Assembly (NCBI GenBank): GCA_951812755.1
Contig: OX638329.1
Span: forward strand, 4,906,522-4,970,521
From: an uncultured Latescibacterota bacterium
Lineage (GTDB): Bacteria > Latescibacterota > UBA2968
DNA length: 64,000 nucleotides
Reading direction: 5' to 3'
Under the pieces are notes generated by a model that did no database searches, was not told the DNA's origin, and worked only from the letters and a program-made list of their open reading frames with translations. A program made the position numbers and the translations under genes. Positions 16,751-25,745 of this stretch are shown here, piece by piece. The first letter of the stretch is position 1; every line of letters begins with the position of its first letter.

Positions 16751-18007
16751 ATGAAAGTGCGAATCGGCATCATCGGGTGTGCGCGAATACTAAACGCCCA
16801 TCTGCGAGGCTATAAAATCCTGCGGGAAAACGGTTTTGGCGATCTATTTCAAATCACGGCTTTGTGCGCGCGCAAAGAAGAAGACGCCCATCGCTTCCGC
16901 AAGCGAGGCGAGGGTCCCGGTCCTCGCCCAGCACCTGTTGACGCACCTGGCGATCCGCTCAATGCGCCGCATTCGTTTATCAGTGACCTGCATCCCGATA
17001 GCGATACAGAAGTGTACACCAACTACAATGAAATGTTGGAAAAGGGCAAAATCGACGCAGTAATCATTCTGACTGGACACGACAATCACCACAGCATCGC
17101 CATCGACGCCATGAGAGCTGGCAAACACGTCTCGGTCGAAAAACCAATGGCAATCTCGGTCAAAGCGGCCCAGCGAATGTGTGAAGTCGCCGACGAAACC
17201 GGACAAATTTTGAGCATTGACGAAAACGTGAATTTCAATCTCGCCACATGGGCCAGCCAGTGGGCCGTAGAAAAGGGCCTGATTGGCGATGTACAAATGC
17301 TTTATCGCGGCGTCATTGGATTTCGCAATTCGCGTCCAGACCTCGTAGCTGCGCGAACGCCCTGGCGTCAGAGCAAATTGGGCGCGGGCGGAGGCGTTGC
17401 CATCGATCTGGGCGTCCACCTTTTTAACGGCGTCCGCACAATTTGTGGTCCCATAAAATCGGTGCAAGCCCTGTGGCGAACGCTCGAACCTGTGCGCGTC
17501 TTAATGTCCGACGACGATCGCGCTATAGTCAATCAAATCGAAAATCAAGTGGATGATGCTTTTTTTGCCAACTTTGAATTTGAAAATGGCGGCATCGGGC
17601 ACATGGCCGTTTCGAGAAGTGCGCGGGGAACACAGATCGGCGTACCCGGCGGCACGAATATTTGGGGCAGCAAAGGGGCGATTTCAGACGGGCAATTATT
17701 TGGCGAAGACGGCACATCGGAAAATGTAGAAGACCAATTTCAACGCGAAGCCGAACCCTCGCGCATATCCGAAGTCATGCCGCGCGGAATCACCGATGCA
17801 TTTGCGCTTGAGAACCTGAACTGGTTGCAAGCTATCGCAAATGGCAAACCCGTCCAGATGAGCGGCGAAGAAGGCACCATCGATCTGGCATTGAGCTATG
17901 CGATTCTCGAATCTGGCTTGCTCGGACGCGCCGTTACCTTAGACGAAATGTTAAAAGGTGAGGTGGAAGGGTATCAGAAAGAGATTAACGATTACTACGG
18001 ATTATGA
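16751..18007 (+). CDS. Gfo/Idh/MocA family oxidoreductase
   Basis: A 418-residue NAD(P)-dependent oxidoreductase, last gene of the operon that begins at 12203. MKVRIGIIGCARI is the nucleotide-binding start; IDAVIILTGHDNHHSIAIDAMRAGKHVSVEKPMA carries the EKP motif; GGGVAIDLGVHLFNGVRTI carries the catalytic Asp-x-x-x-His. A proline-rich insertion (GPGPRPAPVDAPGDP) near residues 55-75 follows the first strand-helix unit and is unusual for the family. AAAGGA lies before the ATG. Substrate unknown; oxidation of a sugar or sugar acid ring is the usual reaction. Confidence 0.9.
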   Translation: MKVRIGIIGCARILNAHLRGYKILRENGFGDLFQITALCARKEEDAHRFRKRGEGPGPRPAPVDAPGDPLNAPHSFISDLHPDSDTEVYTNYNEMLEKGKIDAVIILTGHDNHHSIAIDAMRAGKHVSVEKPMAISVKAAQRMCEVADETGQILSIDENVNFNLATWASQWAVEKGLIGDVQMLYRGVIGFRNSRPDLVAARTPWRQSKLGAGGGVAIDLGVHLFNGVRTICGPIKSVQALWRTLEPVRVLMSDDDRAIVNQIENQVDDAFFANFEFENGGIGHMAVSRSARGTQIGVPGGTNIWGSKGAISDGQLFGEDGTSENVEDQFQREAEPSRISEVMPRGITDAFALENLNWLQAIANGKPVQMSGEEGTIDLALSYAILESGLLGRAVTLDEMLKGEVEGYQKEINDYYGL

Positions 18008-18122
18008 TCCACGGAATGGTGCACAACTGCGACGCCTCACCAGCAGTTCACGACACAAAGGAACACGAAGGAAGGCAAAAAGGCAAGGTACCGGGGGTTG
18101 GTAGGTTTGGGTGGTTGGGCGG

Positions 18123-18150
18123 ACTGACTACTGACCACTAACTACTATCA
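18123..18150. repeat. Heptamer tandem repeat (ACTGACT-like)
   Basis: Four degenerate 7-bp units just before the PhyH gene. The adjacent bases 18048-18120 contain an ACAAAGGAACACGAAGGAAGG tract and G/T-rich words but no gene. Confidence 0.65.
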
Positions 18151-18164
18151 CATTGGAGCACGCG

Positions 18165-18926
18165 ATGAAAATCTCACCAGAACATCGACAACAATTGGAT
18201 GAACAGGGCTATGTCATCATCCCCAATGTACTCTCTGAATCCGAGATATCGCACTACCGCGCGCTACTGTTGCACCTCGCCGAACAAGAGCGCGGAGACG
18301 GCTCGGGCCGGGTGCATACCAGTGGTAGGGGCCAGCATGTGCGGTGGTTGGTGAACAAGGGAAAACCTTATGAAAAGCTGGTAGCACATCCCAAAGTCGT
18401 GCCCTATTTTGAATATATGCTCGGCGAAGATTATACGCTCAGCACGCTCACGTCAAACGTGATCTATCCAGGCGCTGAAGACAATGCATTTCACGTCGAT
18501 AATGCACTGGGAAAAATGCCAGAGCCACTCCCCTCATTTCCGATGTTTGTCAACACCCTTTGGCTCCTGAACGACTTTACCCCGGAAAACGGGGGCACGC
18601 GCTTTGTGCCCGGCAGCCATCGGTTCTTAAAAAAACCGCCGCCAAAAGACCACCCACACGCCCTATGCCATCCCGACGAGATGCGCCTCTCAGCCCCAAA
18701 AGGATCGGTATTTTTGTTCAACGGCGCAATATGGCACGCCACAGGATCCAACCGAACAGATGACGCCCGCGTATGCCTGATCTGCTTCTGCTGCCGGTCA
18801 TTTCTAAAACCGATGTTCGATTTTGTCCACTACCTTAAACCCGAAGTGGTGGATCGAGCCACACCCGAAATGAAGCGCATCTACGGATTTAATTCTCAAC
18901 CCCAGCCGCCGGACGTGCGCGATTAA
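18165..18926 (+). CDS. Phytanoyl-CoA dioxygenase (PhyH) family protein
   Basis: A 253-residue Fe(II)/2-oxoglutarate-dependent oxygenase. The N-terminus LDEQGYVIIPNVLSESEI is typical. The iron site is FHVDNA (HxD, His about 109) with a distal His in GAIWHATGSN, followed by the 2-oxoglutarate-binding Arg in DDARVCLICF; LNDFTPENGGTRFVPGSH is the conserved strand between them. The ATG at 18165 was preferred over a TTG 12 bases upstream because GGAG stands six bases before it. Members hydroxylate varied small molecules, including lipids, amino acids and halogenated compounds, so the substrate cannot be assigned. An enolase-superfamily gene follows. Confidence 0.92.
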   Translation: MKISPEHRQQLDEQGYVIIPNVLSESEISHYRALLLHLAEQERGDGSGRVHTSGRGQHVRWLVNKGKPYEKLVAHPKVVPYFEYMLGEDYTLSTLTSNVIYPGAEDNAFHVDNALGKMPEPLPSFPMFVNTLWLLNDFTPENGGTRFVPGSHRFLKKPPPKDHPHALCHPDEMRLSAPKGSVFLFNGAIWHATGSNRTDDARVCLICFCCRSFLKPMFDFVHYLKPEVVDRATPEMKRIYGFNSQPQPPDVRD

Positions 18927-19010
18927 ACCGATCTCACAGGCATCAATCGCGCCCCCGATTCGCTATTGAATCGGGGATATTTTTCGATAATCCAACAAAA
19001 GAGGCAAGCC

Positions 19011-20153
19011 GTGAAAATTACCGATGTCAAAGCCACAACATTAAAAGGCTACAAAGATTGGAACTATGTAAAAGTGGAAACCGACGCCGGCATATCGGGC
19101 ATAGGAGAAGCGCATCCGGGTGAAGGTATAAGCGACGCAGTGACAAAGCGATTGCGCCCCATGCTAATCGGGCAAAATCCCCTGAACGTCGAACCGCTCT
19201 ACACGCGGATGCTCGACCGCAGCACCGGGCAATCTACCGCAGGGATACTCCTCGGCGCAATCGGCGGCGTGGAAACAGCACTCTGGGATGTTGCGGGCAA
19301 AGCCATTGGCGTGCCGGTCTATCAATTGCTCGGCGGAAAATATCGAGACCGATTGCGGATGTACGCCGATGTAGGCAGGGGGCGGAATCGAACAAACACT
19401 CCTGAAACATGGGCCGAACGCGCCAAAGAGGGTGTGGCAGATGGATTTCAGTCCATCAAGTTCGACATCGACGGATCTGCAAACGAATTGCAACACGACC
19501 CCGTAGATCGCGGCTTGTCACTCGCCGAATTGGACAAAATGGAAGCCATGGTTTCCGCAGTCCGCGACGCCGTCGGATACGACATCGACCTGTGTATTGA
19601 TTGCCACGGAAAATACAATGTGCGCGACGTACTCTTACTTGCCCAACGCCTGGAAAAATTCAACCTGATGTTCCTCGAAGACCCCGTGCCTCCAGAAAAT
19701 ATCGACGCCATGGGCAAAGTAACGGCTTCTACATCCATACCGATCTGCACGGGCGAATGGGTCCACCGCAGAGACGGATTTCGCGGGCTAATCGAGAATC
19801 AGGCATGCGACATGCTACACATCGATATTTCGGCGACTGGAGGCATGCTGGAAGGCAAAAAAATCGCCGACCTGGCAGACCTGTACTACATGCCCGCCGC
19901 ATTCCACAACATCGTATCGCCGCTGGGAATGGTGGCATCCGCGCATGTAGGCGCAACCGTGCGAAATCTCCACACCCTGGAACTGCCCTACCACGCAGAC
20001 CAGATAGAATGGCGATGGGACCTCGTAATCAGCGACGAGCCATTGATTCAAGATGGACAATTTATACTCCCCGAAAAACCGGGCCTCGGTGTCGAATTCA
20101 ACGAGGACTTGGCGCGTGCACATGTGAAAGAGGGGTATGACTTTTTTGAGTAA
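19011..20153 (+). CDS. Enolase-superfamily sugar acid dehydratase (MR/MLE type)
   Basis: A 380-residue enzyme; the GTG at 19011 gives the standard N-terminus (M/V)KITDVKATTLKGY, and a GAGGC lies before it, while the longer frame upstream has no match to the family. The capping domain has VETDAGISGIGEAHPG and ALWDVAGKAIGVPVYQLLGGK. The barrel shows SIKFDID (KxD), CIDCHGKY, FLEDPVPPEN and CTGEWVHRRDG. It is the fourth member of the superfamily in this window and not closely similar to the other three. The usual chemistry is acid-sugar dehydration or epimerisation. It may be read with the PhyH gene upstream (84-base gap). Confidence 0.9.
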   Translation: MKITDVKATTLKGYKDWNYVKVETDAGISGIGEAHPGEGISDAVTKRLRPMLIGQNPLNVEPLYTRMLDRSTGQSTAGILLGAIGGVETALWDVAGKAIGVPVYQLLGGKYRDRLRMYADVGRGRNRTNTPETWAERAKEGVADGFQSIKFDIDGSANELQHDPVDRGLSLAELDKMEAMVSAVRDAVGYDIDLCIDCHGKYNVRDVLLLAQRLEKFNLMFLEDPVPPENIDAMGKVTASTSIPICTGEWVHRRDGFRGLIENQACDMLHIDISATGGMLEGKKIADLADLYYMPAAFHNIVSPLGMVASAHVGATVRNLHTLELPYHADQIEWRWDLVISDEPLIQDGQFILPEKPGLGVEFNEDLARAHVKEGYDFFE

Positions 20154-20184
20154 ATGTCACCAGAATAATTTCCGCTGACTCTTA

Positions 20185-20219
20185 GTATCATTATTGGTAT
20201 CATAAATTATCAAGATAAT
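20185..20219. promoter_or_regulatory. Putative operator upstream of the HicB-like gene
   Basis: Two direct GTATCAT copies 12 bases apart (20185 and 20197) are followed by the 14-bp palindrome ATTATCAAGATAAT at 20206-20219, ending 19 bases before the start codon. Ribbon-helix-helix proteins often bind such arrays; autoregulation is inferred. Confidence 0.45.
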
Positions 20220-20238
20220 CGAAAACGGAAGACATGAA

Positions 20239-20565
20239 ATGAGTAACCATTACACCTACCGCATCACATGGTCTCCTGAAGACAACGCGCATGTGGGTCT
20301 ATGCGCTGAATTTCCATTGTTAAGCTGGCTGGCACCTACTCCCGATGAGGCTTTGGAAGGTATCCAGCGGCTTGTACGAGAATGCCTCGCAGATCTGCAC
20401 GCAACCGGAGAAGAAATACCGCAACCAATAGCAGACCGCACCTACAGTGGAAAGTTCATAGTGCGCCTACCGCCGGAATCGCATCGTGCGCTCGCCATAC
20501 AAGCCGCAGAACAAGGTGTGAGCCTGAACCGCCTTGTGAGTGCGCGACTCGCAAACACCACCTGA
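20239..20565 (+). CDS. HicB-like protein (type II antitoxin family), no HicA beside it
   Basis: A 108-residue protein with the HicB layout: an N-terminal partial RNase-H-like part (YTYRITWSPEDNAHVGLCAEFPLLSWLAPTPDEALEGIQRLV) and a C-terminal ribbon-helix-helix domain (GKFIVRLPPESHRALAIQAAEQGVSLNRLVSARL). In HicAB systems HicB neutralises the HicA ribonuclease and represses the operon. No hicA-like gene lies up or downstream in either direction, so this copy is solitary or regulates something else. A solitary DNA methyltransferase gene begins 56 bases later on the same strand. Confidence 0.88.
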   Translation: MSNHYTYRITWSPEDNAHVGLCAEFPLLSWLAPTPDEALEGIQRLVRECLADLHATGEEIPQPIADRTYSGKFIVRLPPESHRALAIQAAEQGVSLNRLVSARLANTT

Positions 20566-20621
20566 TTGATATTGCAGAATAAGCGAGATTGATGAGTTCT
20601 TCTTGTGAGAGGAGTTCCGCG

Positions 20622-21566
20622 ATGAAAGCCATTGAAAAATTAGGACTGGATTACAGATCAGAGATCATAGGACAATCCCTGATCTTACAGGCAGACTGTT
20701 TTGAATGGTTCAGCCGGATACCCGAAAATAGCATCCATGCAGTTGTAACTGATCCGCCTTATGGCGTTAAAGAATACGATTTGAAGCAACTAAAAAAACG
20801 GGAAAGTAATAATGGAGGAATCTGGCGCATTCCACCCTCATTTGACGGCCATAAACGCGCACCCTTGCCCAGATTTACGGCGTTAAATCAGAAAGAGCGC
20901 GAGACTCTAAGGCGATTCTTTATAGAATGGGCGCGGCTGGTGGTCAATACACTGCGACCAGGTGGTCATGTATTTATTGCAACCAATGTGTTTCTCTCTC
21001 AGTTGGTTCTTTCGGCACTGGTGGAGGGCGGATTGGAATTTCGAGGCCAGTTAATTCGGCTTGTGCGAACACTCCGGGGCGGAGACCGCCCTAAGAATGC
21101 CGAAAAGGAATTTCCCGAGGTATCATCTATGCCGAGAGGCTGTCACGAACCATGGGGAATTCTGCGAAAACCAATGCTTCCGAAGATGAAGGTGAGTGAC
21201 TGTCTGAGAGAATTTCAAACAGGAGGACTGAGAAGGCGTCCTGATGGCACACCATTTGGCGACGTGATTATGAGTGAACGAACTCCGCGAAAAGAACGAG
21301 ATATTGCGGATCATCCCAGCCTAAAGCCGCAATCGTTCCTCCGTCAGATCGTATATGCGGCACTTCCCCTCGGAGAAGGTGTCGTTGTTGATCCATTTAT
21401 GGGATCGGGATCCACAATTGCAGCAGCAGAGGCCGTGGGTATCTCATCTATTGGGATAGAAAGACATCAAGAGTATTTTGAGATGAGCAATGATGTAATT
21501 CCAAAGTTGGTAGTTTTAGAGTCTCCAGGTAGTATTAGTTTGGATGCACAACTACAATTATTGTAA
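20622..21566 (+). CDS. Solitary DNA methyltransferase, N6-adenine/N4-cytosine type, beta class order
   Basis: A 314-residue site-specific DNA methyltransferase. The catalytic motif IV DPPYG is at residues 44-48 and the AdoMet-binding motif I (DPFMGSGSTIAAAEAVG) near residue 258, so the target-recognition part lies between them as in the beta class. HPSLKPQSFLRQIVYAALP precedes motif I, typical of the family. The ATG at 20622 has GAGGAG before it; a longer frame begins 11 residues earlier. No restriction endonuclease, specificity subunit or other defence gene is adjacent, so a regulatory or orphan enzyme is likely. The target sequence is unknown. Confidence 0.9.
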   Translation: MKAIEKLGLDYRSEIIGQSLILQADCFEWFSRIPENSIHAVVTDPPYGVKEYDLKQLKKRESNNGGIWRIPPSFDGHKRAPLPRFTALNQKERETLRRFFIEWARLVVNTLRPGGHVFIATNVFLSQLVLSALVEGGLEFRGQLIRLVRTLRGGDRPKNAEKEFPEVSSMPRGCHEPWGILRKPMLPKMKVSDCLREFQTGGLRRRPDGTPFGDVIMSERTPRKERDIADHPSLKPQSFLRQIVYAALPLGEGVVVDPFMGSGSTIAAAEAVGISSIGIERHQEYFEMSNDVIPKLVVLESPGSISLDAQLQLL

Positions 21567-21612
21567 GTCAGGTACTTTATAGATCCAGTTTTCCATCATT
21601 TGGTTTTAGTCG

Positions 21613-21640
21613 TTGACAAGGGATGGTAGATTTCTATATT
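21613..21640 (+). promoter_or_regulatory. Sigma70-type promoter for the oxidoreductase-isomerase pair
   Basis: TTGACA at 21613-21618, a 16-base spacer and TATATT at 21635-21640, 49 bases before the ATG at 21689. Confidence 0.6.
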
Positions 21641-21688
21641 CATGCGGCTTTTGAGAAACTATAGACGCACATAGAAAAAGGAGACATT

Positions 21689-22846
21689 ATGGAACTCAAC
21701 ATCGGCATGATCGGATATTCATTCATGGGCAAAGCGCACAGCAATGGATTCCGCCAATTGCCCGCGTTTTTTCCCGAACTCGGCGTAAAACCCGTATTAA
21801 AAGTAATCTGTGGACGCAACCTCGATGCCGTAAAAGACGCGGCTGAAACATACCAGTGGGAAGAATACGAAACCGACTGGGAAAAAGTCATCGCCCGGGA
21901 CGACATCGACGTCATCGACATCTGCACACCCGGCGACCAGCACCTGCCCATGGCACTCGCCGCATTAAAAGCAGGCAAACACGTCATCTGTGAAAAACCC
22001 CTCACAAACACCCTCGCAGAAGCCAGAGAATTATTGACCGTGGCTGAAAACACCGACAAAAAAACCATGGTTGCATTCAACTACCGCCGCGTACCCGCGG
22101 TAGCATTGGCGCGGCAATTGATCGCCGAAGGGCGGATTGGGGAAATTTATCACTGGCGCGCTGTTTACTTGCAAGACTGGATCATAGATCCCGACTTTCC
22201 GCTCGTCTGGCGATTGGAAAAAGACAAAGCCGGTTCGGGACCGCACGGCGACCTGAACGCGCATATCATCGACCTCGCCCTGCATCTCGTAGGCGATATC
22301 GACAGCGTGGTCGGCGCAGATACCACCTTCATCAAAGAACGCCCGCTACTCGAAGCCGTTGACGGGGGCCTGGGGGCGCAAGGCGGCGAACAAATGGGGC
22401 AGGTGACCGTTGACGATGCCACCATGTTTTTGGCCCGGTTCCAAAATGGCGCACTCGGCACATTTGAAGCCACGCGATTTGCCGCCGGACGGCGCAACTA
22501 CAACCATTTTGAAATCAACGGAAGCAAGGGAAGCATCGCGTTCAACCTGCAAAAAATGAACGAATTGCAATTTTATTCGCGCGACGACGAAGATCATATC
22601 CAGGGCTTCCGAGAAATTATCGTAGGTGAAGGCAGTCAACCCTTTATGGGCGCGTGGTGGCCGCCGGGACACATTATTGGCTGGGAACACACATTCACGC
22701 ATGAATTCAGGGATTTCTTTGAAGCAATTGCACAGGACGGCACCTTTTCACCCGACTTTGCCGAAGGCACAAAAGTACAGGCCGTCCTGGAATCCGTAGT
22801 CGATTCGGCAGCGACAAAAACCTGGCAAGACGTACCAAAAATTTAA
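21689..22846 (+). CDS. Gfo/Idh/MocA family oxidoreductase
   Basis: A 385-residue NAD(P)-dependent oxidoreductase. NIGMIGYSFMGKAHSNGF is the N-terminal dinucleotide site; DVIDICTPGDQHLPMALAALKAGKHVICEKPL carries the EKP lysine; GPHGDLNAHIIDLALHLVGDI carries the catalytic Asp and His. Length and blocks are close to inositol/sugar dehydrogenases of bacteria that also encode a neighbouring sugar isomerase, and such an isomerase gene follows about 150 bases later. AAGGAGA lies before the ATG. The substrate is probably a cyclitol or sugar; not resolvable from sequence. Confidence 0.93.
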   Translation: MELNIGMIGYSFMGKAHSNGFRQLPAFFPELGVKPVLKVICGRNLDAVKDAAETYQWEEYETDWEKVIARDDIDVIDICTPGDQHLPMALAALKAGKHVICEKPLTNTLAEARELLTVAENTDKKTMVAFNYRRVPAVALARQLIAEGRIGEIYHWRAVYLQDWIIDPDFPLVWRLEKDKAGSGPHGDLNAHIIDLALHLVGDIDSVVGADTTFIKERPLLEAVDGGLGAQGGEQMGQVTVDDATMFLARFQNGALGTFEATRFAAGRRNYNHFEINGSKGSIAFNLQKMNELQFYSRDDEDHIQGFREIIVGEGSQPFMGAWWPPGHIIGWEHTFTHEFRDFFEAIAQDGTFSPDFAEGTKVQAVLESVVDSAATKTWQDVPKI

Positions 22847-22865
22847 AATAAACAAAAGTCTCCGC

Positions 22866-22980
22866 AGATGTACGCAGATAGACACAGATAGACACAGATA
22901 AAAGGCTTTTAAGCACGGGATGGGCAACGGGCTAAACATCTGTATTCATCTGCATTCATCTGCGTTCATCTGTGGATCCA
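22866..22980. repeat. Degenerate 10-bp tandem repeats between two sugar genes
   Basis: Units of the form GACACAGATA at about 22878-22901 and CATCTGNNTT at 22939-22978 lie on opposite orientations, so the tract can form an imperfect long hairpin. Similar decamers occur at 37031-37065. Confidence 0.7.
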
Positions 22981-22995
22981 AATAGGAGTGAAGAA

Positions 22996-23994
22996 ATGGC
23001 AAGACCAGTTACATTATTCACCGGACAGTGGGCGGACTTGACACTGGAAGTCATGTTGCAAAAAGCCAGAGACTTTGGCTATGACGGCGTGGAACTCGCC
23101 TGTTGGGGCGACCACATGGACGTGCGCGAAGCCGCATCGAATGACGGCTATGTACGCGAAAAAAAGGAATTGCTCGAACAATACAGCATGCAATGCTTTG
23201 CCATTAGCAATCACCTGGCCGGGCAGGCGGTATGCGACAACATCGACGCGAGGCACGAGGCGATTTTGCCGCCCCATGTGTGGGGCGATGGCGACCCCGA
23301 AGGCGTGCGGCAACGCGCCGCCGAAGAGATGATAGCAACAGCCGAAGCCGCAAAAGCCATGGGTCTGACAGTCGTCAACGGATTTACCGGATCCTCAATC
23401 TGGCATCTGTTGTATTCTTTCCCCCCGGTGTCACCCGATCAGATTGACGCTGGATTTAGCGACTTTGCGGATCGCTGGAATCCCATTCTGGATGTCTTTC
23501 AAAAGAACGACGTGCGATTCGCACTCGAAGTGCATCCAACAGAAATCGCATTTGATATTGCTTCGGCTGCCCGGGCATTAGAGGCACTGGAGAACCGACC
23601 AGAATTTGGCTTCAATTACGACCCCAGCCATCTGGTCTATCAAAATGTGGATTATGTTGGCTTTATCCGCGAGTTCAGCGACCGGATCTATCACGTCCAC
23701 ATGAAAGACTCTTACCTGTCGCCTAACCCCAAACGAGCGGGTATATTTGGCGGGCATACAAATTTCGGCGATCCAGACCGCAGTTGGGATTTCCGCTCAG
23801 TGGGGCGCGGCAGCGTGGATTTCGAAGAAATTATTCGCGCATTAAACGACATTGGCTACGATGGACCGCTCTCCGTCGAGTGGGAAGATTCGGGCATGGA
23901 CCGCGAACATGGCGCAACCGAATCCTGCGCCTTTGTCAATGAAATCGACTTTGAACCCTCAGACGTGGCATTTGACGCGGCGTTTGAAGAATAG
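22996..23994 (+). CDS. Sugar phosphate isomerase/epimerase (xylose isomerase-like TIM barrel)
   Basis: A 332-residue TIM barrel of the AP-endonuclease family 2 / sugar isomerase type. Metal ligands appear in the expected order: FALEVHPTE (Glu), FNYDPSHL (Asp and His), [10 protein letters not shown] (His and Asp) and LSVEWEDSG (Glu). [12 protein letters not shown]-like opening ([16 protein letters not shown]) is standard. The ATG at 22996 follows AGGAG by eight bases; a frame eight residues longer starts without one. It most likely acts with the oxidoreductase encoded just upstream on a keto-sugar or keto-inositol. A terminator hairpin follows. Confidence 0.92.
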   Translation: MARPVTLFTGQWADLTLEVMLQKARDFGYDGVELACWGDHMDVREAASNDGYVREKKELLEQYSMQCFAISNHLAGQAVCDNIDARHEAILPPHVWGDGDPEGVRQRAAEEMIATAEAAKAMGLTVVNGFTGSSIWHLLYSFPPVSPDQIDAGFSDFADRWNPILDVFQKNDVRFALEVHPTEIAFDIASAARALEALENRPEFGFNYDPSHLVYQNVDYVGFIREFSDRIYHVHMKDSYLSPNPKRAGIFGGHTNFGDPDRSWDFRSVGRGSVDFEEIIRALNDIGYDGPLSVEWEDSGMDREHGATESCAFVNEIDFEPSDVAFDAAFEE

Positions 23995-24015
23995 TACAGT
24001 GATCTGCGATCAACA

Positions 24016-24073
24016 GTCAGCCCTCCCATTCACCACCCAAATAGGGCGGAATAGTGAGGGCTGACATTTTTTT
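24016..24073 (+). terminator. Terminator or attenuator before the solute-binding protein gene
   Basis: GTCAGCCCTC (24016-24025) pairs perfectly with GAGGGCTGAC (24056-24065), followed by a run of seven T. The loop is 30 bases. It ends only 13 bases before the next start codon. Confidence 0.75.
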
Positions 24074-24085
24074 GGAGAATACTCA

Positions 24086-25696
24086 ATGGCACGCTATCTA
24101 TTTCTCGCACTATTGATGCTAATAACCGCTTGTGAACAACAGACTGGGCGCGGTGGCGATTCTGTCGGACTGGATCCCGCGCTAGAGACGGACGGTGAGT
24201 CGTTACGCACAGTCGTTTTTGGGCGCGGTGGCGATTCCGTGGGACTGGATCCCGCGCTGGAGACAGACGGCGAGTCGTTTAAAGTATGCGATAATATTTA
24301 CGAAACACTCGTCGCATTTGTGCCCGAACGCACCGACCTCGCACCCGGATTAGCGACTTCATGGCAAGCATCAGAAGACGGTTTGACCTGGACATTTCGT
24401 TTGCGCGAAAATGTCGTCTTTCACGACGGCACACCCTTTAATGCCGATGCCGTGGTTTTTTCACTCGCGCGGCAATTCAAACCAGATCACCCTTTCAACA
24501 AAGTAGAAGGCGCGTATCAATACTGGGCAGGCATGTCCATGAGCGACATCGTAAAAGACGTCCGCAAAATAGACGACCTGACCGTATCCATTGACCTGAA
24601 ACGCCCAAACGCCCCCTTCCTCGCAAATCTGACGATGAATTTTTGCGCCATCGTCAGCCCTGTTGCCGTCGAAAAATGGGGAGCTGATTTTGCACGGCAT
24701 CCCGTGGGCACGGGGCCGTTTCGATTTGTCGAATGGATCAAAGACGACCGCGTGGTATTGGAACGCAACCCCGATTATTGGGGACCTGCCCCAAAAATTG
24801 ATCGCCTGATTTTTAGAAGCATCCCCGAAAACTCCGTCCGACTAATCGCTCTAACCCAGGGATCTATCGACGGCATGGACAACCTGGTGCCGGACTTCTT
24901 ACCGACAATTGAATCAGATGAAAATCTCGCATTGCTGTCTCAGCCGGGGATGAACGTGGGCTATCTGGCAATGAACATGGACAAAGAACCATTCCAGAAC
25001 CTCAATGTGCGGCGCGCCGTAAACCACGCAATCAACAAACAATCCCTGATCGACAACCTGTATCAGGGCCTGGCCATTCCCGCGGTCAATCCAATTCCGC
25101 CAACCCTCTGGAGTTATCGGCAAGAAACACCCGGCTATGAATACGACCCGGAAAAAGCCAGAACACTCCTATCCGACGCGGGATTCCCAAACGGGTTCAA
25201 AACCACCCTCTGGGCCATGCCCGTACCCCGTCCCTATATGCCACAACCCCAGAAAATCGCCCAGGCGATCCAGGCCGATTTACAAATAGTTGGCATTGAA
25301 GCTGAAATCGTCACTTATGAATGGGGAACATATCTGGATAAAGTTCAGCGCGGGCAACACGACATGGCATTGCTGGGCTGGACCGGGGACAACGGCGATC
25401 CCGACAACTTTCTCTATATTCTGCTGGACAAAAGCGCGACCCAAATGCCAGCCAATAATATTTCCTTTTATCGCAGCGACCCCTTGCACGACGTATTGGT
25501 AGCCGCCCAGAAAGAATCCGACAAAGCAAAACGCACGGCCCTGTATCAACAGGCTCAAGAAATCGTCTTTCACGACGCCCCCTGGGTACCCCTCGTACAC
25601 GCAACCCAAACAGCGGCATTCCGCACCCGCGTCAAAGGATTTAAGCTACACCCCACCGGGAGCAAATGGTTTCACGATGTGATGATTGAAGAGTAA
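24086..25696 (+). CDS. ABC transporter substrate-binding lipoprotein, family 5 (peptide/oligosaccharide type)
   Basis: A 536-residue solute-binding protein. The N-terminus ends in a lipobox (LITAC, Cys16), so it is lipid-anchored. Family 5 blocks follow: DGLTWTFRLRENVVFHDGTPFNADAVVFSLAR, HPVGTGPFRFVEW, NPDYWG, NVRRAVNHAINKQSLI and LGWTGDNGDPDNFL. The first part after the lipobox is odd: a 25-codon segment (GRGGDSVGLDPALETDGES plus a tail) occurs twice in tandem at 24146 and 24221, with mostly synonymous differences. The matching permeases are probably the two genes at 31480 and 32500, now 5.8 kb away. Substrates of this family are peptides, nickel or oligosaccharides; context favours a sugar. 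Confidence 0.93.
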   Translation: MARYLFLALLMLITACEQQTGRGGDSVGLDPALETDGESLRTVVFGRGGDSVGLDPALETDGESFKVCDNIYETLVAFVPERTDLAPGLATSWQASEDGLTWTFRLRENVVFHDGTPFNADAVVFSLARQFKPDHPFNKVEGAYQYWAGMSMSDIVKDVRKIDDLTVSIDLKRPNAPFLANLTMNFCAIVSPVAVEKWGADFARHPVGTGPFRFVEWIKDDRVVLERNPDYWGPAPKIDRLIFRSIPENSVRLIALTQGSIDGMDNLVPDFLPTIESDENLALLSQPGMNVGYLAMNMDKEPFQNLNVRRAVNHAINKQSLIDNLYQGLAIPAVNPIPPTLWSYRQETPGYEYDPEKARTLLSDAGFPNGFKTTLWAMPVPRPYMPQPQKIAQAIQADLQIVGIEAEIVTYEWGTYLDKVQRGQHDMALLGWTGDNGDPDNFLYILLDKSATQMPANNISFYRSDPLHDVLVAAQKESDKAKRTALYQQAQEIVFHDAPWVPLVHATQTAAFRTRVKGFKLHPTGSKWFHDVMIEE

Positions 25697-25745
25697 ACGA
25701 TCCAGGCATCGGACATCTTTTTTTAGGGAATAGAAAACCACACAG

